From contig CABZCF010000010.1 of NCBI GenBank assembly GCA_902524235.1, positions 1 through 41,506 on the forward strand: 41,506 nucleotides of DNA. The letters run 5' to 3'. This stretch comes from an uncultured Pelagibacteraceae bacterium (GTDB taxonomy: Bacteria > Pseudomonadota > Alphaproteobacteria > Pelagibacterales > Pelagibacteraceae). The notes under the pieces were generated by a model. That model was given only the letters and a program-made list of their open reading frames with translations. It had not been told where the DNA came from and did not search any database. A program made the translations under genes and the position numbers. Positions 36,236 through 41,506 of the stretch are shown piece after piece (within the stretch, counting starts at the first letter, position 1; each line of letters opens with the position of its first letter).

Positions 36236-36817
36236 TTATTTGAATAATTTGCCGCCCTCAGTGCCTTTTCCTTCAAAGGTTGGTCCTTTATATTTTTTAT
36301 TATTTTTTCTTTTTTCTTTTTCGTATAAAGCGGCTTTTTTAAGAATACTTTTTTTAATTTCTAAGTTTATTTCACCTTGCTCCTCGTACATGCTGCAATT
36401 TTGATTTGCATCACAATCTTTTTTAAAAATCTTAATATCTAGTGCATCAGATCTAATCTCATTTGTAAGAAATCTTATGGTAATTTTGATTGACTCGTTA
36501 GAATTATTTTCATCACTATACCAATCTGTAATTATTATACCTCCACTGTAATTAGCTGAAGCAAGAGGCATAAAATCTATTGTGTCTAAACTTGCTCTCC
36601 ATAACTCATTAGAACTTGCAAAGTCAAAGGTACCACCTTTTTTGTCCCCTCCCATTAATCTAAATCCACGTCCTTCCTCGATATTTTTGGCAACTCTCTT
36701 CTCAGGTTCTGGGGGATAATCCTTTGCACTTACTGGCCTATAAATACCGCAAGAATTTAAAAAGTATAAAAAAGATAATAGTAATACTGAACCAATTAAT
36801 GTTTTTTTGTATTTCAT
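36236..36817 (-). CDS. DUF3576 lipoprotein
   Basis: DUF3576 proteins are alphaproteobacterial lipoproteins found next to leuS; the function is unknown. I chose the ATG at 36817 because it gives a 193-residue protein that begins with a clean lipoprotein signal, KKTLIGSVLLLSFLYF then LNSC, with lipidated Cys23. A TTG at 36865 would add 16 residues in front. Family segments are recognisable: ELWRASLDTIDFMPLASA, GGIIITDWYSDE and the SIKITIRFLTNEI strand. It is the first gene of the DUF3576-leuS-lptE-holA set and divergent from the porin gene over a 221-base gap. Confidence 0.85.
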   Translation of the reverse strand: MKYKKTLIGSVLLLSFLYFLNSCGIYRPVSAKDYPPEPEKRVAKNIEEGRGFRLMGGDKKGGTFDFASSNELWRASLDTIDFMPLASANYSGGIIITDWYSDENNSNESIKITIRFLTNEIRSDALDIKIFKKDCDANQNCSMYEEQGEINLEIKKSILKKAALYEKEKRKNNKKYKGPTFEGKGTEGGKLFK

Positions 36818-37005
36818 ATTGCTTAATATTTTGAATTGTTCTAATATTTTTTTGATAATAAGCAATTAATAATAAATCATCTAAAAAAACCTTTAAAATT
36901 AAGCATATTTCGTATGATGTATTTTTGCAACTATATTTAAAATTTTAGTCAAAAAGACAAAAAAAAACTCATATTCCAGGTACGTTTTGTTAGAAATGGC
37001 CTGTT

Positions 37006-37031
37006 TATAATTAATTATTAACAATTAGGAG
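37006..37031 (+). promoter_or_regulatory. Porin -10 box and ribosome binding site
   Basis: TATAAT (37006-37011) lies 33 bases before the porin ATG. TAGGAG (37026-37031) sits 7 bases before the ATG, a good Shine-Dalgarno site that stands out in this window. No convincing -35 element is seen at 16-18 bases spacing, so the promoter call is tentative while the ribosome binding site is firm. The rest of the 221-base gap between the DUF3576 gene and this point shows no gene or clear repeat. Confidence 0.5.
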
Positions 37032-37038
37032 TAAATTT

Positions 37039-37950
37039 ATGAACAACTTTAAAAAACTAGGATTAACTGCTTTAGCAGGATCTTTAGTTACTTCGACTGC
37101 TTACGCAGGTGCATTAGATGTATCTGGTTCAGCGAAGATGACTTACAAGTCTCAGGATGACACAGAAGTTACTGGAAACAGTTTCAGTACTTCAAAAGGG
37201 ATTACATTCTCTGGTTCTGGTGACTTAGACAATGGTATGACAATGTCATACACATATACTATGACAGATGCAGCGTTTTCATCTACATCAATTATGATTG
37301 ATATGGGTGAAATGGGATCGCTTGGTATTGGTAACAGTGCTGGTGCTGCTGGTATTCCGGCATTTGATTCAGTAATTCCAACTGCTGGTGAAGAAGTTTG
37401 GGATGACACAGATACTGATGACAATGGTATAGTAACGCACTCAAAAGCTAACTCAATCGACTATATTGGTACTTTTGGTGGTTTCGGTCTTAGTGCTGCA
37501 TACGTAAATGATGGTTCAGGTTCATCATCTGACGGATCAATGGTAATTACTTACGATGGTCTTATGGATGGTTTACAACTTGGATATGGTCAAGGTGAAG
37601 ACTCAGTTGATTTAGACTTAGAGACATTCTTTGTGAAATATACAGTTGGTGGTATCACTGCTGCATTCCAAAGATCTGATCTAAATGCTGCAGGCACTGC
37701 TTCTGACGAAGAATCAGACGCAATGGGATTCTCATTCGCAGTTAACGAAAACCTGTCATTATCTTACGGAGTTCACGATGTTGATTTCGGTGCAACTAGC
37801 AAAGCTGACGAGGAGTCGTCTGGTGTTTCTGCTTCTTACACAATGGGAAGTATGACAATTACTGGAATTTCCAACTCAACTGATAACGTAGCTGGAACTG
37901 ATGCAAGTAACGACTCTTACAGAGAGATTACCGTAGCGTTTGCATTCTAA
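37039..37950 (+). CDS. Outer-membrane porin
   Basis: The 303-residue protein is a typical Gram-negative porin by its layout: signal peptide (MNNFKKLGLTALAGSLVTST, cleavage likely after AYA near residue 23), then mature sequence starting GALDVSGSAKMTYKSQ and alternating amphipathic strands with many Asp, Ser and Thr. It ends in VAFAF, the terminal Phe being the outer-membrane assembly signal. Codon use is distinct from its neighbours, richer in GGT, GCT and ACT, fitting a very highly expressed product. A strong Shine-Dalgarno site precedes and an intrinsic terminator follows. Specific substrate is unknown. Confidence 0.9.
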   Translation: MNNFKKLGLTALAGSLVTSTAYAGALDVSGSAKMTYKSQDDTEVTGNSFSTSKGITFSGSGDLDNGMTMSYTYTMTDAAFSSTSIMIDMGEMGSLGIGNSAGAAGIPAFDSVIPTAGEEVWDDTDTDDNGIVTHSKANSIDYIGTFGGFGLSAAYVNDGSGSSSDGSMVITYDGLMDGLQLGYGQGEDSVDLDLETFFVKYTVGGITAAFQRSDLNAAGTASDEESDAMGFSFAVNENLSLSYGVHDVDFGATSKADEESSGVSASYTMGSMTITGISNSTDNVAGTDASNDSYREITVAFAF

Positions 37951-37961
37951 GTTAACGATAG

Positions 37962-38528
37962 TTAGACAAATTTAAGGCCCCTTTTTTTAGAGGGGCCTTT
38001 TTTTTGGAAGTAATTAATAGCAGCAAAACCCTCTGCATTTAGGAAACTTATCATATTCATTTTTTCTTTTGTTACACCACCCAAAACAATTAAGTTTTTA
38101 TTAGTAAAATTCTTTAACTTTAAGAAACCATAAATACCAAGTTTATATCTTTTTTTCTTGAATACGGGTGCAATAAAAATACTTTTTACTTTTTGTCTTA
38201 TCTTGATATTTAATTCTGCTACATTGTGAGCTGAGCCTATAATATCAAAATTTTTCTTAAACCTAAAACAGTTGTATCTAGTGTTTTTATTAAATGATGG
38301 TAAATAAACACCATCCAGTCGAAGCTTAAGAGCTAACTTAAAATTATTAGATAAATATAACTTTATTCCTTTTTTTTTGCAAAAATTTCTCAAGTTTATT
38401 AACATTTTTAGATTAAGTGGATTTTTGTAATTTCTGTAAATAATATGAACATTATTATCCAATTTTTCTAAATGATTTTTATTGAAATTGTTAATAAAGT
38501 AATATTTTTTAAGAAATTTATTATGCAT
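37962..38528 (-). CDS. thiE: ThiE/TenI-like thiamine phosphate synthase
   Basis: The product is a small (beta/alpha)8 protein of the ThiE/TenI family: LDGVYLPS, IIGSAHNVAEL, a SIFIAPVFKKKRYKLGI segment and NLIVLGGVTKEKM match family strands 4 to 7 by eye. ThiE joins HMP pyrophosphate and thiazole phosphate. The protein is short (about 190 residues) and extremely Lys/Asn rich, so activity is not certain; a TenI-type or non-catalytic role is possible. I take the ATG at 38528; an ATG at 38552 would add 8 residues. Its start overlaps the yggS start in an ATGCAT palindrome, and its C-terminus is encoded by the porin terminator hairpin. Confidence 0.68.
   Translation of the reverse strand: MHNKFLKKYYFINNFNKNHLEKLDNNVHIIYRNYKNPLNLKMLINLRNFCKKKGIKLYLSNNFKLALKLRLDGVYLPSFNKNTRYNCFRFKKNFDIIGSAHNVAELNIKIRQKVKSIFIAPVFKKKRYKLGIYGFLKLKNFTNKNLIVLGGVTKEKMNMISFLNAEGFAAINYFQKKGPSKKRGLKFV
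37974..38005 (+). terminator. Strong intrinsic terminator after the porin gene
   Basis: AAGGCCCCT (37974-37982) and AGGGGCCTT (37991-37999) form a perfect 9-base-pair stem with an 8-base loop, followed by a T run to 38005. It is the only obvious intrinsic terminator in the window. It lies inside the 3' coding part of the opposing thiE-like gene and could also terminate that gene, as the minus strand has A/T-rich flanks. Confidence 0.92.
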
Positions 38529-39185
38529 CAAACCGTTCAAAACTTTATTCAAATCAAAGAAGAAATTAAAGAAGAAATACTTAAAAATAATATAGGAGAT
38601 TATGAGCCAAATATTATTGCAGTATCAAAAACATTCAAAATTGAACATATTTCACACTTAATAGATTTTGGTCATTTTCATTATGGAGAGAATAAAGTTC
38701 AAGAAGCAATAGAAAAGTGGTCAAATATTAAACGAAATAATAAAAATATTAAATTACATATGCTGGGTAAGCTGCAATCTAATAAAGTTAAGTATGCTGT
38801 GAAAATCTTTGATTATATTCATTCTGTAGATAGCAAAAAAATTGCTCAAAAAATTGCTGACGAGGAAGCTAAAGTTGATAAAAAAATAAAAATTTTTATA
38901 CAAGTTAATTTAGGAAATGAAATACAAAAATCAGGTATTGACATAGATCATACTAGGGAATTATTAGATTTTTGTAAAAGTAACAAATTAGAAGTTTTAG
39001 GCTTAATGTGCTTACCTCCTTTTGATGAAGACCCGGAGGATTATTTTAAAGAATTAAAAAAATTGAATGATACCCTTGAGTTAAAAGAGATAAGTATGGG
39101 AATGTCAAACGATTATATCAAAGCAATAAAATATTACTCTACCTTTTTAAGAATCGGCTCTAGCATTTTTGGTAAAAGAAACTAA
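38523..39185 (+). CDS. yggS: YggS/PROSC-family PLP homeostasis protein
   Basis: YggS proteins bind pyridoxal 5'-phosphate and balance its supply and amino acid metabolism. The product is about 220 residues from the ATG at 38523, chosen because MHQTVQNFIQI starts the conserved domain. An upstream ATG at 38472 would add 17 residues inside the thiE-like gene. Motifs: the PLP-binding Lys in IIAVSKTFKIE, HYGENKVQEA, LHMLGKLQSNKVK, and ISMGMSNDYIKAI followed by the FLRIGSSIFG ending. It converges on the YkuD gene with a 4-base CTAA overlap. Confidence 0.92.
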   Translation: MHQTVQNFIQIKEEIKEEILKNNIGDYEPNIIAVSKTFKIEHISHLIDFGHFHYGENKVQEAIEKWSNIKRNNKNIKLHMLGKLQSNKVKYAVKIFDYIHSVDSKKIAQKIADEEAKVDKKIKIFIQVNLGNEIQKSGIDIDHTRELLDFCKSNKLEVLGLMCLPPFDEDPEDYFKELKKLNDTLELKEISMGMSNDYIKAIKYYSTFLRIGSSIFGKRN

Positions 39186-39667
39186 ATTACAATTTTACTT
39201 TTTTTAGTTAATATTTTAGAAATTATAAAAAAATCTTTTTTATTCACCGCTATACATCCAGCAGTTTTTTTATAGTCTTTTGTCAAATGTAGAAATATTG
39301 CACTACCTTTATTTCTAATTGGCTTATTGTAATTATATTTAATCAAAATAAAGCAATCATATTTGTTATCTTGTCTGAATAATTTTTCAGATTTTATTCG
39401 TCTATTAGTAATCTCTTTATTGTAATTTAAATTATTTATATCATTACACCAGTACATATTTTTTCTTATTATTTTTTTATTAAGACTTGTCTCTATTTTA
39501 TTAATTCTATCTTTTCTCCAATATAGAGTTCCTAGCTCAAACTTGCCTTTTGGTGTGCCTTTATCGCCCTCTATCTTGTTTGCTTTTAAACCACTTTTAC
39601 CAATACAACACTTAAATTTAAATTCATCAATTATTAAGGTATCTTTATTTATTAATTTTAATATCAT
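39182..39667 (-). CDS. YkuD (L,D-transpeptidase catalytic domain) protein
   Basis: The 161-residue protein has the YkuD catalytic motif in AIFLHLTKDYKKTAGCIAV: His127 and the catalytic Cys138 in the TAGC part (H-x10-C with the T/S-x-G-C pattern). The family start GKSGLKANKIEGDKGTPKG is also typical. These enzymes form 3-3 crosslinks in peptidoglycan or attach lipoproteins to it. No signal peptide is seen; the first residues MILKLINKDTLIIDEF are a strand, so export is unclear. Its start is only 12 bases from the divergent regulator gene. Confidence 0.85.
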   Translation of the reverse strand: MILKLINKDTLIIDEFKFKCCIGKSGLKANKIEGDKGTPKGKFELGTLYWRKDRINKIETSLNKKIIRKNMYWCNDINNLNYNKEITNRRIKSEKLFRQDNKYDCFILIKYNYNKPIRNKGSAIFLHLTKDYKKTAGCIAVNKKDFFIISKILTKKSKIVI

Positions 39668-39679
39668 AATGTTTAAATA

Positions 39680-40249
39680 ATGAGTAAAACAATTGTATTA
39701 ATACACAAACTCCCAACATTATATAAAATTTTACATGAAATAAATGATTTATTAAATTTTGAGCTTCAAAGTTCATTAGATGAACTCGAACTAAGTGATA
39801 TTATAAGTGATAAAAAAAAAACTTTTGTCATTATTTCTGAAACTAAAATAAGTGAGATTCAAAAGGATAACAATATTATTTTATCCGAATTTCCTATTAA
39901 AGTTTTCAATCTTATTGAAAAGATTAATATATTTCTTCTTAAAAAGAATTTTGTTACACAATCTAAAATTAACATAAATGATTATCAATTAGACGTAAAT
40001 TCCAGGGCTTTAAAAATAGGTATGAAAAAACTTAAACTTACACAAAAAGAAACAGAAATTATATTTTTTATAAAAAATTCAAATAAAGAAGTTTCTATTT
40101 CAAGTTTAAAGAAAAATGTTTGGGGACATTCCTCTGAACTTGAAACACACACAGTCGAAACACATGTTTATAGACTTAGAAAAAAAATTAAAGATTTTTT
40201 TAATGACAGTACGTTTATAAAAAGCACTGATAATGGTTATAAAATTTAA
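39680..40249 (+). CDS. OmpR/PhoB-type winged-helix regulator with degenerate receiver
   Basis: The C-terminal part (about residues 95-189) is a winged-helix DNA-binding domain of the OmpR family: LKLTQKETEIIFFI, ISSLKKNVWGHSS, ETHVYRLRKKIKDFF recognition helix, and FIKSTDNGYKI wing. The N-terminal 90 residues look like a worn receiver: strand KTIVLIHK, then KTFVIISETKISEI where the phosphoacceptor Asp should be, but no Asp is there. Phosphorylation-independent control is therefore likely. No histidine kinase is nearby. The 12-base gap to the YkuD gene means its promoter lies inside that gene. Confidence 0.85.
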   Translation: MSKTIVLIHKLPTLYKILHEINDLLNFELQSSLDELELSDIISDKKKTFVIISETKISEIQKDNNIILSEFPIKVFNLIEKINIFLLKKNFVTQSKININDYQLDVNSRALKIGMKKLKLTQKETEIIFFIKNSNKEVSISSLKKNVWGHSSELETHTVETHVYRLRKKIKDFFNDSTFIKSTDNGYKI

Positions 40250-40355
40250 AAAAAGAAGGAATTTCACTGCTAAGGAATTAATTTCAAGAAAATTTAGTCA
40301 AAAGGTTATAAAACCAAAAAAAGGGAAAGGAAGTTTTAAAAGAATAAAAAAATAA
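40233..40355 (+). CDS. arfA: ArfA-like alternative ribosome-rescue factor (40 codons)
   Basis: A 40-codon ORF overlaps the end of the regulator gene by 17 bases in another frame. The product is very basic and matches the ArfA pattern as I recall it: NFTAKELISRKFSQKVIKPK followed by KGKGSFKRIKK, compared with the family core of N-x-x-A-x-x-L, then F-R-Q-R-V-V, then K-K-G-K-G-S-Y-x-R-K. ArfA recruits RF2 to ribosomes stalled without a stop codon. Only one alternating residue class differs (S for R in the FRQRV part, F for Y in GSY). No strong 3' hairpin of the E. coli kind is seen. It ends 6 bases before the convergent kinase gene. Confidence 0.62.
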   Translation: MVIKFKKRRNFTAKELISRKFSQKVIKPKKGKGSFKRIKK

Positions 40356-40361
40356 AACTAT

Positions 40362-41291
40362 CTATAGTCTGGCCCCAATCTGTTGGATTACTTTTGTAGA
40401 CATTTCTGTTCCTTTTTCTAAACTATCCTTTAAAGACAAGTTATTTATGTAACCATGAAGAAAACCTGCTGCAAAAAGATCTCCAGCTCCAGTTAAATCC
40501 ACAACTTTTAAACCTTCTTGAATTCCGCATTCAGAAACCTCATTACCTTTTATAGCTATTGCTCCTTTGTCCCCTCTGGTCACCACAATAATTTTTCCAA
40601 GTTCTTTACCAAAGCTAATTACATCATCGAAGCTTTTAGCGTCAATCAAAGATATTATTTCCTGCTCGTTAGCAAATGTTATATCAAGTTTATTTTTTAC
40701 TAGATCAAGAAAATGGATTTTATGTCTATCAACGCAAAATTGATCAGATAAAGACATAGCAACTTTTTTTGCACTACTAATAGCTTTATCAAAAGCTTTT
40801 TTCGGGTCGCCTTCGTCCCAAAGATATCCCTCTAAAAGAATTACATCACTATTTGTAATAATATCTGAGTTAACATCATTTTCATTTATTTTACCTGCAG
40901 TTCCTAAAAATGTGCACATTGTTCTCTCTGAGTCAGGTGTTACAAGTATTAGACAAGTTCCCGTAGGCAATTCCTCTTTTTTTTTTGAGTAAAAATACTC
41001 AACATTTTCATTTTTTAAACCTTCCTCATATTTAGCCCCAAGCTCGTCGTCACAAACTTTTCCAATAAAACCAACTTTATTTCCGAGTTGAGATAAACCT
41101 ACTATAGAATTGGCTACAGAACCACCAGACACAGTTTTCTCAATTTTTAAATTTGATAACAAATTTTTGAATTCTTTTTCATCAAAAATTAATTTCATTG
41201 TACTTTTTGTAAGTTTATTCTTATCTAAGAAATCTTCATCAACTCTACAAATTACATCTACTATAGCATTACCTATACCTAAAATTTTCAT
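40362..41291 (-). CDS. PfkB-family kinase, adenosine kinase-like
   Basis: The 309-residue PfkB (ribokinase) family protein has the N-terminal signature in KILGIGNAIVDVICRVDED, the glycine pair in TVSGGSVANSIVGLSQLG, and the ATP/catalytic loop DLTGAGDLFAAGFLHG with the base Asp. The GNAIVD start and GGSVANS region resemble adenosine kinase more than sugar kinases, so a nucleoside kinase is the best guess; other PfkB substrates remain possible. It is 1 base downstream of nth on the same strand, so they are probably cotranscribed. Confidence 0.85.
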   Translation of the reverse strand: MKILGIGNAIVDVICRVDEDFLDKNKLTKSTMKLIFDEKEFKNLLSNLKIEKTVSGGSVANSIVGLSQLGNKVGFIGKVCDDELGAKYEEGLKNENVEYFYSKKKEELPTGTCLILVTPDSERTMCTFLGTAGKINENDVNSDIITNSDVILLEGYLWDEGDPKKAFDKAISSAKKVAMSLSDQFCVDRHKIHFLDLVKNKLDITFANEQEIISLIDAKSFDDVISFGKELGKIIVVTRGDKGAIAIKGNEVSECGIQEGLKVVDLTGAGDLFAAGFLHGYINNLSLKDSLEKGTEMSTKVIQQIGARL

Positions 41292-41292
41292 A

Positions 41293-41506
41293 TTATGCTT
41301 TCTTTGTTATAATTGGTTTTTTTCTTGTAGGATAACAAGTGGTACAAATTTTACAAGCTATTCCATAACAATCTCTGGCCTTACAATATTCTCTTCCGTA
41401 ATAAATGATTTGTAAATGTAATTTATTCCAATTTTTTTTGGGGAATAATCTTTTTAAATCCTTTTCAGTTTGAATAACATTTTTTCCATTTGTAAGACCC
41501 CATCTT
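41293..41506 (-). CDS. nth: Endonuclease III, C-terminal fragment
   Basis: The last 71 codons of a base-excision-repair DNA glycosylase/AP lyase run off the right end of the window. The visible part includes the end of the catalytic domain (WGLTNGKNVIQTEKDLKRLF and the LHLQIIYYGREYC segment) and the iron-sulfur loop. The cysteines are arranged C-x4-C-x4-C-x2-C-x2-C (CKARDCYGIACKICTTC), unlike the usual C-x6-C-x2-C-x5-C spacing. The start lies beyond the window. The stop is directly upstream of the PfkB kinase gene. Confidence 0.85.
   Translation of the reverse strand, partial: RWGLTNGKNVIQTEKDLKRLFPKKNWNKLHLQIIYYGREYCKARDCYGIACKICTTCYPTRKKPIITKKA

Noticed and set aside
36818..37005. Riboswitch or small RNA before the porin
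   Set aside because: AT-rich with no convincing stems or known riboswitch motifs; only a -10 box and ribosome site near the gene could be supported.
38472..38522. Longer yggS start at 38472
   Set aside because: The extra 17 residues are hydrophobic, lie inside the opposing gene and precede the normal family start; the ATG at 38523 fits better.

Overview
The window is a compact, very AT-rich bacterial chromosome segment that looks like Candidatus Pelagibacter (SAR11 clade, Alphaproteobacteria). The reasons are the base composition, the almost absent intergenic DNA (largest gap about 275 bases), the A/T-rich Lys/Asn/Ile codon choice, and an alphaproteobacterial gene order: hisBHAFE, hslVU, smr, tim44, fxsA-secB, dnaQ-coaE-aroE-maf-ppsR | hemE, rho, mnmE-mnmG-rsmG-parA-parB, holA-lptE-leuS. 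No insertion sequences, prophage or CRISPR arrays were seen.

Layout. 1-5320: the 3' end of purH, a pterin carbinolamine dehydratase, tRNA-Gly(GCC), a Lon N-terminal-domain protein, a degenerate UbiH-like flavoprotein, then ftsK-lolA. 5313-12424 (minus strand): one long gene run, hisB-hisH-hisA-hisF-hisE, a DUF2061 membrane protein, mclA-mtkA-mtkB (malate to malyl-CoA to glyoxylate plus acetyl-CoA), a HIT protein and a GNAT protein. 12479-14396: hslVU behind a heat-shock-type promoter that almost touches its start codon. 14386-20464: a GNAT-like protein, smr, tim44, fxsA-secB, then a fully overlapping operon ppsR-maf-(52-codon membrane ORF)-aroE-coaE-dnaQ.

20465-20739 is a non-coding AT-rich gap between ppsR and hemE. 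This is where alphaproteobacterial replication origins are known to lie, and it holds three DnaA-box-like 9-mers. Transcription runs outward on both sides. To the right (20740-32248, plus strand) are hemE-hemH-hemG, rho, a TPR-sulfotransferase, mnmE, mnmG, rsmG, parA and parB. One perfect and one near-perfect parS site are embedded in rsmG and mnmG next to parAB, so the origin and the chromosome segregation centre lie within 10 kb of each other.

32245-36865 (minus strand): holA, lptE, leuS and a DUF3576 lipoprotein. 37039-37950: a probably highly expressed porin with a strong intrinsic terminator. 37962-41506: very tightly packed small genes: a thiE-like gene and yggS sharing one ATGCAT start palindrome, a YkuD protein, a winged-helix regulator with a degenerate receiver, a 40-codon ArfA-like ribosome rescue ORF, a PfkB-family (adenosine kinase-like) kinase and the 3' end of nth.

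The best candidates for overlooked biology are the 52-codon membrane ORF, the ArfA-like ORF, the mclA-mtkAB module, the parS sites that double as a VSRE peptide, the probably leaderless hslVU promoter, and the repeated 4-base stop-codon overlap at convergent gene ends.
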